64,000 bases of DNA from Paulownia fortunei (lineage: Eukaryota; Streptophyta; Magnoliopsida; Lamiales; Paulowniaceae). Where the stretch lies: positions 15,761,493-15,825,492 of the forward strand of contig CM033124.1 in the NCBI GenBank assembly GCA_019321725.1, in the 5' to 3' direction. Below are positions 51,301-63,318 of this stretch, piece by piece. The notes under the pieces were generated by a model that worked only from the letters and a program-made list of their open reading frames with translations, had not been told where the DNA came from and did not search any database. Position numbers and translations under genes: made by a program. The stretch's first letter is position 1. Each line of letters begins with the position of its first letter.

Positions 51301-51892
51301 TATATTTCCTACTTTTATTTTTAATTATGGTTATAAATTGAGAAAGCGACTTCGAATATTGGTATCTATTTTGGGCTTTTTTATTAACTTTTTATTTTAA
51401 TTAATTTTTTTCTTTTTTAAAGTTTATATATAAAAAAATTGATTTTTTTTAATAAATTAAAAGCGTATGCTATAAGACAAGAGTTATAATTAGTTAAAAT
51501 ACTTTCCTAGTGTTAAGGTTAAATAATATTAAAAATTTTAAAACCTGATACCCGTTTCTCTCTTATGCATACAAATTATAGTTTAATTGGATTATGTTTT
51601 TTTCTTTTTATTGTATAATTTTGAGAAAAACTTACATTAATTTCCGTGAGAGAGACAATATAATTTCTACTTTGATTTTTAATTATGGTTAAAAATTGAA
51701 AAAATGACTCCGAATATTGGTAGCTATTCCCGGTTTTTTTATTCAATTTTTATTTTAATTAATTTTTTTCTTTTTTAAAGTTTACGTTTTAAAAAATTGA
51801 TATTTTCTAAAAAATTAACAGCGTATGCTATAACACAGGATTATAATTAGAAAAAATACTTTCCTACTGTTAAGGTTAAATAATATTAAAAA
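48350..51892 (-). repeat. Tandem duplication of a 1771-bp five-monomer block
   Basis: Sequence from about 48350-50120 is repeated almost base for base at about 50121-51892. The offset is 1771 bp, five monomers of about 354 bp. Shared rare variants include AACAGCGTATGC, TGGTAGCTATTCCCGG and GATATTCGTTTCTTTATTAC; single differences exist (for example ATATTGGTACC against ATATTGTACC near 50655). A recent unequal exchange is the simplest cause. Confidence 0.9.
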
Positions 51893-54800
51893 TTTAAAAA
51901 CTTAATACCCGTTTCATTCTTACGCATACAAATTACAGTTTAACTAGATTGTTTTTTTCTTTTTACTGTATAATTTCAAGGAAAACTTACATTATTTTCA
52001 GTGAGAGAAATAATATATTTCCTACTTTTATTTTTAATTATGGTTAAAAATTAAAAAAGCGACTTCGAATGTTTGTACGTATTTCAGGATTTTTTAAAAA
52101 AATTTATTTTAATTGATTTTTTTCTTTTCTAAAGTTTACATTTTAAAAAATTGATTTTTTCTAAATAATTAAAAGCGTATGCTATAACACAGGAATTAGA
52201 ATTAGAAAAAATACTTTCCTAGTGTTAAGGTTAAATAATATTAAAAATTTACAACTTGATACCCCTTTCTGTGTTATGCATACAAATTATAGTTTAATTG
52301 GATTGTCTTTTTCTTTTTACTGTATAATTTCGAGAAAAAGTTACATTAATTTCAGTGAGAGAGATAATATATTACAACTTTTATTTTTAATTATGGTTAA
52401 AAATTAAAAAAGCGACTCCTAATATTGGTACCTATTTCGGACTTTTTTATTAAATTTTTATTTTAATTAATTTTTTTTAAAGTTTATATTTTAAAAAAAT
52501 ATTTTTTTCTAATAAATTAAAAGCATATGCTATATTACAGGAGTTAGAATTAGAAAAAATAATTTTCTAGTGCTAAGGTTAAATAATATTAAAAATTTTA
52601 AAACATGATATCCATTTCTTTCTTACGTATACAAGCTATAGTTTAACTGGAATGTTTTTTTATTTTTACTGTGTAATTTTGAGAAAAACTCACATTAATT
52701 TCAGTGAGAGACACAATATATTTTCTACTTTTATTTATTATTATGGTTTAAAATTGAAAAAGCGACTTTGAATATTGGTACCTATTTTGGGCTTTTTTAT
52801 TCAACTTTTATTTTTAATTAATTTTTTTCTTTTTTAAAGTTTACGTTTTAAAAAATTGATATTTTCTAAAAAATTAAAACCGTATGCTATAACACAGGAT
52901 TAAAATTAGAAAAAATATTTTTCTACTGTTAAGGTTAAATAATATTAAAAATTTAAAAAGTTGATACCAAGAAAAACTTACATTATTTTCAGCAAGAGAA
53001 ATAATATATATTTAAATTTTACTTTTAATTATGGTTAAAAATTGAAAAAGCGACTCCGAATATTGGTACCTATTTCGGATTTTTTTTTATAAATTTTTAT
53101 TTTTAATTAATTTTTTTCTAAATTTTATATTTTAAAAAATTAATTTTTTCTAATAAATTGAAAGCGTATGCTATAAGACAGGAGTTAGAATTAGAGAAAA
53201 TACTTTTCTAATGTTAAGGTTAAATATTATTAAAATTTTTAAAATTTGATACCCATTTCTCTCTTACGTATACAAATTATAGTTTAATGAGATTGTTTTT
53301 TTTTCTTTTTACTGTATCATTTTGAGAAAAACTTACATTAATTTGAGTGAGAGAGACCATATATTTTCTACTTTTATTTTTAATTATGGTTAAAAATTGA
53401 AAAAATGACTCCGAATATTGGTACTCATTTTAGGGTTTTTTATTCAATTTTTATTTTTAATTATTTTTTTTTCTTTTTTAAAGTTTACGTTTTAAAAATT
53501 TGATATTTTCTAAAAAATTAAAAGCGTATGCTATAAGAGAGGATTAGAATTAGAAAAAATACTTTCCTACTATTAAGGTTAAATAATATTAAAAATTTAA
53601 AAACTTGATACCCGTTTCTTTCTTATGCATACAAATTACAGTTTAACTAGCTTGTTTTTTTTTTCTTTTTACTGTATAATTTCAATAAAAACTTACATTA
53701 TTTTTAGGAAGAGAAATAATATATTTTCAAATTTTATTTTTAATTATGGTTAAAAATTAAAAAAGCGACTCCGAATATTGGTTCCTATTTCGGGTTTTTT
53801 TATTAAAATTTTTATTTTAATTAATTTTTTTCTTTTTTAAAGTTTATATTTTAAAAAAATATTTTTTTCTAATAAATTAAAAGCGTATGCTATACGACAG
53901 TAGTTAGAATTAGAAAAAAATATTTTTCTAATGTTAAGGTTAAATAATATTAATTTTTTTAAAATTTGATACCCGTTTCTCTATTACGTATACAAATTAC
54001 AGTTTAATTGGATTATTTTTTTTTCTTTTTACTGTATTATTTTGAGAAAAACTTACATTAATTTCAATGACAGAGACCATATATTTTCTACTTTTATTTT
54101 TAATTATGGTTAAAAATTAAAAAAATGACTCCGAATATTGGTGCCTATTTCAGACTTTTTTATTTAATTTTTATTTTAATTATTTTTTTCTTTTTTAAAA
54201 TTTACGTGTTAAAAAATTGATATTTTCTAAAAAATTAAAAGCGTATGCTATGACACAGAATTATAATTAGAAAAAGTACTTTCCTATTGTTAAGGTTAAA
54301 TAATATTAAAAATTTAAAAACTTGATATCCGTTTCATTCTTACGCATACAAATTACAGTTTAACTAGATTATTTTTTTCTTTTTACTGTATAATTTCAAG
54401 AAAAACGTACATTATTTTCAGTGAAAGAAATAATATATTTCTAAAAACATCTCCGAATGTTTGTACCTATTTCAAGATTTTTTTTAATTGATTTTTTTTC
54501 TTTTTTAAAGTTTACAATTTAAAAAATTATTTTTTTCTAATAAATTAAAAGCGTATGCTATAACATAAGAGTTATAATTAGAAAAAATAATTTTCTAGTA
54601 CTAAGGTTAAATAATATTAAAAATTTTAAAACTTGATACCCGTTTCTCTCTTATGCATACAAATTATAGTTTAACTGGATTGATTTTTTTTCTTTTTACT
54701 GTATAATTTTGAGAAAAACTTACATTAATTTTAGTGAGAGAGACAATATATTTTCTACTTTTATTTCTAATTATGGTTAAAAATTAAAAAACCGATTTCG

Positions 54801-57299
54801 AATATTGGTACCTATTTCGGGCTTTTTTATTCAATTTTTATTTTTAATTATTTTTTTTCTTTTTTAAAGTTTATGTTTTAAAAAATTGATATTTTCTAAA
54901 AAATTAAAAGCGTATGTTATAACACAGGATTAGAATTAGAAAAAAATACTTTCCTTGTGTTAAGCTTAAATAATATTAAAATTTTTAAAACTTGATGCCC
55001 GTTTCTCTCTTATGCGTACAAATTATAGTTTAATTGGATTTTTTTTTCTTTTTATTGTATAATTTCGAGAAAAAGTTACTTTAATTTTAGTGAGAGAGAG
55101 AATATATATCCTAATTTTATTTTTAATTATGGTTAAAAATTGAAAAAGCAACTCCGAATATTGGTACCTATTTCAGACTTTTTTATTAAATTTTTATTTT
55201 TAATTAATTTTTTTCTTTTTTAAAGTTTATATTTTAAAAAATTAATTTTTTCTAATCAATTAAAAGCGTATGCTACAAGACAGAAGTTAGAATTAGAGAA
55301 AATACTTTCCAAGTGTTAAGGTTAAATAATATTAAAAATTTTAAAATTTGATACCTGTTTCTCTCTTATACATACAAATTATAGTTTAATTTGATTTTTT
55401 TTTCCTTTTTACTGTATAATTTTAAGAAAAACTTATACTAATTTCAGTGAGAGAGACAATATATTTTCTACTTTTATTTTTAATTATGGTTAAAAATTAA
55501 AAAAATGACTACGAATATTGGTACCTATTTCGGGCTTTTTTATTCAATTTTTATTTTAGTTTTTTTTCGTTTTTAAAGTTTACGTTTTAAAAAATGATAT
55601 TTTCTTAAAAATTAAAATCGTATGCTATAACACACGATTAGAATTAGAAAAAAATACTTTTCTACTGTTAAGGTTAAATAATATTAAAAATTTAAAAAGT
55701 TGATACCCATTTCTTTCTTACGCATACAAATTACAGTTTAACTGGTTTGTTTGTTTTTTTTACTATATAATTTTAAGGAAAACTTACATTATTTTCAGTG
55801 AGAGAAATAATATATTTCCTACTTTTATTTTTAATTATGGTTAAAAATTGAAAAAACATCTCCGAATGTTTGTATCTATTTTAGGATTTTTCTTAAAATT
55901 TTTTTTTTAATTTTTTTTTTCTTTTTTAAAGTTTACAGTTAAATTTTTTTTTTCTAATAAATTAAAAGCGTATGATATGAGACAGGAGTTAGAATTAGAA
56001 AAAATAATTTCTCAGTACTAAGGTTAAATAATATTAAAAATTTTAAAACTTGATACCCGTTTCTCTCTTACGCATACAAACTATAGTTTAACTGGATTGT
56101 TTTTTTCTTTTTATTGTATAATTTTGAGAAAAACTTACGTTAATTTCAGTGAGAGAGACAATATATATCCTACCTTTATTTCTAATTATGGTTAAAAATT
56201 AAAAAATCGACTTCGAATATTGGTAACTATTTCGTGCTTTTTTTTCAATTTTTATTTTAATTAATTTTTTTCTTTTTTAAAGTTTACGTTTTAAAAAATT
56301 GATATTTTCTAAAAAATTAAAACCGTATACTATAACACAGGATTAGAATTAGAAAAAAATACTTTCCCACTGTTAAGGTTAAATAATATTAAAAATTTTA
56401 AAAAGTTGATACCCATTTATTTCTTACGCATACAAATTACAGTTTAAGTGGCTTGTTTTTTTTTACTATATAATTTCAAGAAAAACTTACATTATTTTCA
56501 GTGAGAGAAATAATATATTTCCTATTTTTATTTTTAATTATGGTTAAAAATTTAAAAAAACATCTCCGAATGTTTGTACCTATTTTAGGATTTTTTTAAA
56601 AATTTTATTTTTAATTAATTTTTTCTAATAAATTAAAAGCGTATGCTATAAGACAGGAGATAGAATTAGAAAAAAATACTTTCCTTATGTTAAGGTTAAA
56701 TAATATTAAAAATTTTAAAACTTGATACCCGTTTCTCTCTTATGCATACAAATTATAGTTTAATTGGATTTTTTTATCTTTCTACTGTATAATTTTGAGA
56801 AAAAGTTACGTTAATTTTAGTGAGAGAGACAATATATTACCTAATTTTATTTTTAATTATGGTTAAAAATTGAAAAAGCAACTCCAAATATTGGTACATA
56901 TTTCGGGCTTTTTTATTCAATTTTTATTTTAATTAATTTTTTTCTTTTTTAAAGTTTACGTTTTAAAAAATTGATATTTTCTAAAAAATGAAAAGCGTTT
57001 GCTATAACACATGATTATAATTAAAAAAAAATACTTTTCTACTGTTAAGGTTGAATGATATTAAAAATTTAAAAAAACTTGATACCCGTTTCTTTCTTAC
57101 GCATACAAATTACAATTTAACTAGATTATTTTTTTCTTTTTACTGCATAATTTCAATGAAAACTTACATTATTTTTAGTGAGAGAAATAATATATTTCCT
57201 ACTTTTATTTTTAACTATGGTTAAAAATTTAAAAAAACATCTCCGAATGTTTGTACCTATTTCAGGATTGTTTTTTAAAATTTTATTTTAATTGATTTT

Positions 57300-58711
57300 T
57301 TTCTTTTTTAAAGTTTACATTTTAAAAAATTATTTTTTTCTAATAAATTAAAAGCGTATGCTATAAGATAAGAGTTAGAATTAGAAAAAATAATTTTCTA
57401 GTGCTAAGGTTAAATAATATTAAAAATTTTAAAACTTGATACCCGTTTCTCTCTTACGCATACAAACTATAGTTTAACTAGATTGTTTTTTTCTTTTTAC
57501 TGTATAATTTTGAGAAAAACTTAAATTAATTTCAGTGAGAGAGACAATATATATCCTACTTTTATTTCTAATTATGGTTAAAAATTAAAAAATCGACTTC
57601 GAATATTGGTACCTATTTTGGGCTTTTTTATTCAATTTTTATTTTAATTAATTTTTTTCTTTTTTAAAGTGTATGTTTTAGAAAAATGATATTTTCTAAA
57701 AAATTAAAAGCGTATGCTGTAACACAGGATTATAATTAGAAAAAATACTTTTCTACTGTTAAGGTTAAATAATATTAAAAATTTTAAAAGTTGATACCCA
57801 TTTCTTTCTTATGCATACAAATTACAGTTTAACTGGCTTGTTTTTTTTTTACTATATAATTTCAATGAAACTTACATTATTTTTAGTGAGAGAAATAATA
57901 TATTTTCTACTTTTATTTTTAATTATGGTTAAAAATTTAAAAAAACATCTCCGTATGTTTGTAACTATTTCAGGATTTTTTTTAAAATTTTATTTTAATT
58001 GATTTTTTTCTTTTTTAAAGTTCACATTTTAAAAAATTATTTTTTTCTAATAAATTAAAAGCGTATGCTATAAGATAAGAGTTAGAATTAGAAAAAATAA
58101 TTTTCTAGTGCTAAGGTTAAATAATATTAAAAATTTTAAAACTTGATACCCGTTTCTCTCTTACGCATACAAACTATAGTTTAACTAGATTGTTTTTTTC
58201 TTTTTACTGTATAATTTTGAGAAAAACTTAAATTAATTTCAGTGGAGAGATAATATATATCCTACTTTTATTTCTAATTATGGTTAAAAATTAAAAAATC
58301 GACTTCGAATATTGGTACCTATTTTGGGCTTTTTTATTCAATTTTTATTTTAATTAATTTTTTTCTTTTTTAAAGTGTATGTTTTAGAAAAATGATATTT
58401 TCTAAAAAATTAAATGCGTATGCTGTAATACAGGATTATAATTAGAAAAAATACTTTTCTACTGTTAAGGTTAAATAATATTAAAAATTTTAAAAGTTGA
58501 TACCCATTTCTTTCTTATGCATACAAATTACAGTTTAACTGGCTTGTTTTTTTTTTACTATATAATTTCAATGAAACTTACATTATTTTTAGTGAGAGAA
58601 ATAATATATTTTCTACTTTTATTTTTAATTATGGTTAAAAATTTAAAAAAACATCTCCGTATGTTTGTAACTATTTCAGGATTTTTTTTAAAATTTTATT
58701 TTAATTGATTT
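57300..58711 (-). repeat. Tandem duplication of a 706-bp dimer
   Basis: Two adjacent dimer blocks (about 57300-58005 and 58006-58711) share rare variants such as ATAAGATAAGAGTTAG, AAAGTGTATGTTTTAG and CATCTCCGTATGTTTGTAAC, at an offset of 706 bp. Only a few bases differ. Confidence 0.85.
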
Positions 58712-59277
58712 TTTTCTTTTTTCAAGTTTACATTTTAAAAAATTAATTTTTTTCTAATAAATTAAAAGCGTATGCTATAAGACAGGAGTTAGAATTAGAA
58801 AAAATATTTTTCTTGTTTTAAGATTAAATAATATTAAAAATTTTAAAACTTGATGCCCGTTTCTCTCTTACGTATACAAATTATAGTTTAATTGGATTTT
58901 TTTTACTGTATAATTTTGAGAAAAAGTTACGTTAATTTTAGTGAGAGAGAGAGAATATATTTCCTAAATTTATTTTTAATTATGGTTAAAAATTGAAAAA
59001 GCGACTCTGAATATTGGTACCTATTTTTGGACTTTTTTATTAAATTTTTATTTTACTTAATTTTTTTCTTTTTTAAAGTTTATATTTTAAAAAATTGATT
59101 TTTCCTAAAAAATTAAAAGCGTATGCTACAACATAGGAGTTAGAATTAGAAAAAATACTTTCCTTGTTTTAAGGTTAAATAATATTAAAAATTTTAAAAC
59201 TTGATACTCGTTTCTCTCTATTTCAGGCTTTTTTATTCAATTTTTATTTTAATTAATTTTTTCTTTTTAAAATTTTT

Positions 59278-59303
59278 TTAGGGTTTAGGGTTTAGGGTTC
59301 AGG
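59278..59303 (+). repeat. Short TTTAGGG telomere-type tract at the satellite end
   Basis: TTAGGGTTTAGGGTTTAGGG then TTCAGG: three perfect plant telomere units and one variant, with the G-rich strand reading rightward. It directly follows a satellite monomer broken off after TTTTCTTTTTAAAA, and is directly followed by the poly(T)-led inverse of a LINE 3' end. Confidence 0.9.
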
Positions 59304-59315
59304 ATTTTTTTCTTT

Positions 59316-59440
59316 AAAATAAAATCACCCAGTTATGGGTGGGGGGATAAGGCCAAGTCCCCCAACCTGTATATAAATCGAATAGAGACTAGTACACCGA
59401 GTTTTACAAAAGAGATCAAAAATAAAACTAGGAGTACTAC
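59316..59440 (-). mobile_element. 3' UTR end of the LINE, shared with the next copy
   Basis: The segment with GGGTGGGGGGATAAGGCCAA and TCCCCCAACCTGTATATAAA, then GTACACCGAGTTTTACAAAA, recurs at 63890-64000 as GGGTGGGGGGTTAAGGCGAG, CCCCCAACCTGTGTATATAT and GTACACAGAGTTTTACAAAA. CACCCA-GGGTGGGG in both could form a small hairpin just inside the poly(A), as in 3' ends recognised by LINE reverse transcriptases (inference). Confidence 0.85.
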
Positions 59441-59579
59441 TCCTTTACAAATGACACAAAGACCGAGAAAGCTATGGACAATTTCAAAATCTACAATATA
59501 GATAAAATCTAAGTAAAGGGAAGTTAACAAAAAAGTCATGAAAATCTAAAAGAAGGTATGTCTTGTTGGTCCACTTTAA

Positions 59580-61275
59580 TCAAACCTTTGATTGCTCTCT
59601 CAGAAGTTGTTGTGGTGTGAAAATCCTAGAGGTGTGTGTGTTGCAAGCTTCGTTGGCTAGGACATCTGTTATTTTGTTTTCTTCTCGATAGATGTGAGAG
59701 ACGAGAGTGTTCATACTTCGCATGATGTATTTGCTTTTGGTTAACATCTCTTGAAGTCTCCAATTTCCATGTGATTTGGAGGAAATAAGGTGAATGACAG
59801 TCAAAGCGTCGAGTTCAATCCAAAGTCTATGAATCCCAAGATCTTGTGCATGTTCCAGGCCTCTCATAAGAGTAAAGACCTCCGCGTAAGTGCTGTTTTC
59901 GATCCCAATGAAGTCGTAGTATGCTAAAACAACATCACCCAAGTGGTTTCTAATAACTCCTCCTGCACCCGCCTATCTAGTTCCACCTTTGGCAGCCCCA
60001 TCTGTGTTCAATTTATGCCATCCTAAATCTGGTTTCTGTCATACAATCCTCTGAACCTTTTTTGAACTCCCCGGGTGGAAATGCAATTTGAGATGAGAAA
60101 CAATCTGCAAATCTCCTTGCCAAAGCTCCTTTTTGAGTTTCCTGCACTTATAAAGACAAAAAAGATGAGTGTAAATCTTCCAAATGATTCTATGTGAATA
60201 AAATCCTTTGCTTCTATATTTGGCGTCATTTCTGTCTGCCCACAAAAACCAAAAGATGAGGGATGGGATAAGGGAACGAATATGGGAGGAGGATGCATAA
60301 GAAGAAGATAATTTCCAATATTGTAAGAGGAGGATGGGGTTTGAAGTTTAAGGGATGCAGATGTTGAAGAGATTGGCAAAATGATTCCAGACTTCCCTCC
60401 CTTGTTCTCCATTTATAAAAAGATAAGGAGCAGTTTCTGTCGAAGCAGAGCAGCATAGGCATTTCGAGAACATGGTAATTCCTTTCCCTTGGATTCTAGT
60501 GTCCACGGGGATCCAATTCTGAGTGAGTCTCCAAAGAAATATTGACATTGTGGGAGTGAGTTGAGGGCACCAGAAACTGCCCAGCAGTTGTCGTTTGGTC
60601 TTACTGGTCCGGATAAAATCCCAAGCAGATGAGGTAGAGAAGTCGCCGTGGGCAGTTAGTTTCCATCTCATAGTATTCTTAGGTTTACCAAGAATTGGAA
60701 GACTGAGAATCATATTGACAATGTGTTGAGGTAAATGATTTTTGAGTTTCTGTTCGTTCCATTGGCCATTATTCCAGAAAAATCTGACAAGAATGAACCC
60801 TACTAAATTTTTCTGAAGAGTGACAGCAAGAGGGGCGTCTCCTATCCAATGATCAAACCAAAATGAAACTTGGCCATCTCCTAAAACCTAAAAAATATTA
60901 GCTTGAACCTCGTGCCTGACTTTACACATTCGCTGCCAAGTGGGATTGTTGTGGATAGAAACCTTAACTGCTCCAGGGAGGATACAGCCACAATATTTCT
61001 GATTCATGAAAGTAGCCCAAATGGAGGAACGAGATCTAAATCTCCACCATAATTTAAATGAGAAGGCCTTAACCACGTTTTTAAGTTTTTTGATTCCCAG
61101 TCCCCCTTCCTCAATAGGGTGGCAAATGCTGTCCCAAGAGGTCCAATATATGCACCTATGATCCCCTTAAGAACCCCAAAAGAATCTAGCCATGATCTGT
61201 TCCATGTAGTGAATGACAGCTTTAGGAGGTTGCAGAACTTGCACTAGTGATGCTCCCTGGTGAGCTTTTAGAGAT
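59580..61275 (-). pseudogene. LINE ORF2 remnant: RT tail, zf-RVT and RNase H
   Basis: Begins abruptly after the deletion with QVLQPPKAVIHYMEQIMARF (61230-61170), typical of the region after the RT palm. Next come HPIEEGGLGIKKLKN and FKLWWRFRSRSSIWATFM, then the zf-RVT domain (60713-60348; WKLTAHGDFSTSSAWDFI, FLWRLTQNWIPVDTRI, CLCCSASTETAPYLF). A frameshifted linker (GFYSHRIIWKIYTHLFCLYK, 60245-60039) follows, then RNase H with NTDGAAKGGTR, a TAG stop in place of Gln (about 59973), AGAGGVIRNHLGDVVLAYYD, NSTYAEV and ELDALTVIHLISSKSHGNW. The RNase H acidic residues are present. The endonuclease and RT catalytic (YxDD) segments are absent. Confidence 0.85.
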
Positions 61276-61311
61276 GTTTTTCAACTTTTTTTTGAATTTA
61301 GGGATTTTGGC

Positions 61312-63318
61312 TTAAAGATTGGATTTAGGAGCTGGTATGGATTGATCACTGGAGTTACTTCTAATGTGCTGAACTTTGGAATGGCCCTCTTCGAAGTCAG
61401 CAGCCTCCGAGGAAGGGTCAGTAGATAGATTGTCTATACAAAGGTTGGGATTTAGATAAAGATAAAAAAAAGTGTTGATGGAAGAAGAAGAGGGATATTC
61501 ATTCTTTTCAATAGGGATTTCATTAAGAGAGCAGTGGAGGGGAACATTGGAGATTATGTGATTATTAGCATTATCTGTGAATGGCAAGTGCCTCTGTGAC
61601 TGAAGTTGTGACTGCTCAGACTGTAACTAAACCTGTTCCAGTATTTCCTTGTCTGTGTCTTGAGAATCTGAGTTAGCTTCTGTCCTTTCACGTTCAAATG
61701 GTTCAGCATCAGCAATCACATTTTGCCCAACAGTGCCAGTTTGATCTACAATTCTACTCACTATTTGTTTTCCATGAATGCTTTCTTTGTTGCATCTTTT
61801 AAGGAGGATTTTCTTTTTTTTTTTCAATAACTATTCCTCTGTGTATCTTGATTCTAGAATTATACAATGCCTTAATGTTCTTCTTGGTTTTTTCAATTTT
61901 CCCTTCTCTAGCATCAGCATCCACAGTTTTCTATTTCTGTTCATGCAACCTCGTAGAATTTTGGTTTCTTTCAACAACCACCCCATTCCAATCCAAGCCA
62001 TTTTTCTTTAAATGAGCCACTCCTTTAACGTCCATTTCAATCACATCATCAATATCAATTGTCTGAGGTATGTCAACCAGTAAGTTTTTACTGGTTGTGT
62101 TATTATAGCCAAAGTTTTGTTTAGCAAGTGTTTGTTCATTAAAATTCGCCCTCCTAAGGGATTGGGAGCTAGAAATAGAAAAATCAACAACATTATGTAA
62201 TTCAGCCATATTGAGTCTACTATGCCTTCCCACTCCTTAACAAGTCCATAACATTATCCACCTCATTGGTTTCCATAACAACCACTGCAGAATCATTCCA
62301 AGTCTGACTCAGACCAGCCAGGTCCCTAAACTGATTACCAGAAGCAGGGGCTAGGGGATTAGGGACAGCCTCCTTACCTTTTGTTCCAGCCACCTCTTTA
62401 CCTGTGTTTGCACTGGATTTTGATTGCTTGGCCAATTACTTCGGAGGTTTGGGAGCATTACCATTTTCAAAGCAAGAGGCAGAATTGTGTCCCAGGTGCT
62501 TACAATCCATGCAATAACTTGGTAAGTTCTCATAAATAATTTTTTGGAGAAATATTCTTGAGCCAATGCCCAAATACACACTATCTTTTAGTTCTTCTCT
62601 GAGGTCAATTTCGATGCAAATTTGGGCAATATTGAGTCTGGATTTATTAGCAGTAGCTTCATCAGTCCATAAGGGCTTTCCAATCAAGCTAGCAACCGTC
62701 TTAAGAGCAGGTTTATCAAATAAGTGCACTGGCAGTTCTAGAAGATGAATCCACATCGAGACAATGGCTGATTCCAGCTTTGGATCAAATTTAGGCGACC
62801 ATTTGAACAACCTCATTGGGAGTCCATCAACAAACCAAATGCGTCCGAGCCAGAGGCGAGCAAAATCTAAATCATTTGAGAGAGTAATGAGGATATGCCT
62901 AGGATTCAAGGTCCAGACAGAATGACCTCCAGATAACTTCAGGGCAGTGAAGTGCTGATGTAATTGCTTCATTGAAGGAATTCCATGGGAAAAATTTTCC
63001 CACCAGGGAGAATTGAAGGGGTTTTGCCAGTTTGGAGGTTTCTAAGTCGGAGAAGATGAGGGCGTCAATGCCATGATATTGGGTTCGAGCACTTAACAAA
63101 TTAGAGTTATCTAAGAGCAGAGATTTGTTAACAGAGCGAGCTGAAATAAGAGTTGAGAAGGGATCAAGCGTTGATTTAGCAATATCTACAAATTTTGGCA
63201 AGACAAATCTAGGATAGATTGATGGAGCAAGATTGGAGGAGGGAGGGTGGAATCGTGTTTGGAATCGGGATGGCCATAGTAGGTAGGGGTGGTCCCAAAA
63301 TGGGCTAGAGGCCAAGCC
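61312..63318 (-). pseudogene. LINE ORF1 (DUF4283 plus CCHC zinc knuckle), broken
   Basis: An RNA-binding, gag-like protein that packages LINE RNA. The N-terminal part (63315 to about 62990) includes QYHGIDALIFSDLETSKLAK. An extra T in the run of T at about 62992 shifts the frame; the conserved GKFSHGIPSMKQLHQHFTAL continues in the next frame (to 62436) as DUF4283 with LNPRHILITLSNDLDFARLW, ending in the zinc knuckle CMDCKHLGHNSASC (CX2CX4HX4C). A TAA follows (62436-62438). The same frame continues to 62220, then another frameshift leads to HSRLNMAELHNVVDFSISSS (to 61931) and a low-complexity C-terminal part (61827-61312). I see no sharp start codon: an ATG near 63326 is out of frame. Confidence 0.85.

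Larger units (their letters stand above)
40402..59272 (-). repeat. Satellite array, same monomer, inverted orientation (about 53 copies)
   Basis: The same anchors appear as reverse complements in reverse order (AAAGCGTATGCTATAACAC, TTAGAATGAGGAAAAATA, AACTTGATACCCATTTCTC, CAAATTATAGTTTAA, TCAAAGAAAACTTACATTAT, ATATTGGTACCTATTTCG). Up to about 46.75 kb monomers carry GGCTAAAAATT, the same middle subfamily as 35.4-40.4 kb. From about 47.0 kb they carry GGTTAAAAATT together with CAGTGAGAGA, a third subfamily. Truncated monomers lie near 42430, 52965, 54440 and 59219. The small open frames inside (for example 49384-49629 and its copy 51155-51400) are satellite by-products, not genes. Confidence 0.95.

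Noticed and set aside
49384..51400. Two identical 81-residue open frames (49384-49629 and 51155-51400) and similar ones at 57811 and 58517
   Set aside because: They lie within satellite monomers and recur only because the monomer block is duplicated. Composition is that of the AT-rich repeat and there is no gene signal.
24953..59272. A regularly repeated array that might be taken for a CRISPR or coding repeat
   Set aside because: The repeats are about 354 bp, contiguous and diverged, with no spacers, in a plant nuclear context.
59278..59303. A true functional telomere at this point
   Set aside because: Only three to four units, followed at once by a LINE; it is an interstitial tract now, whatever its origin.
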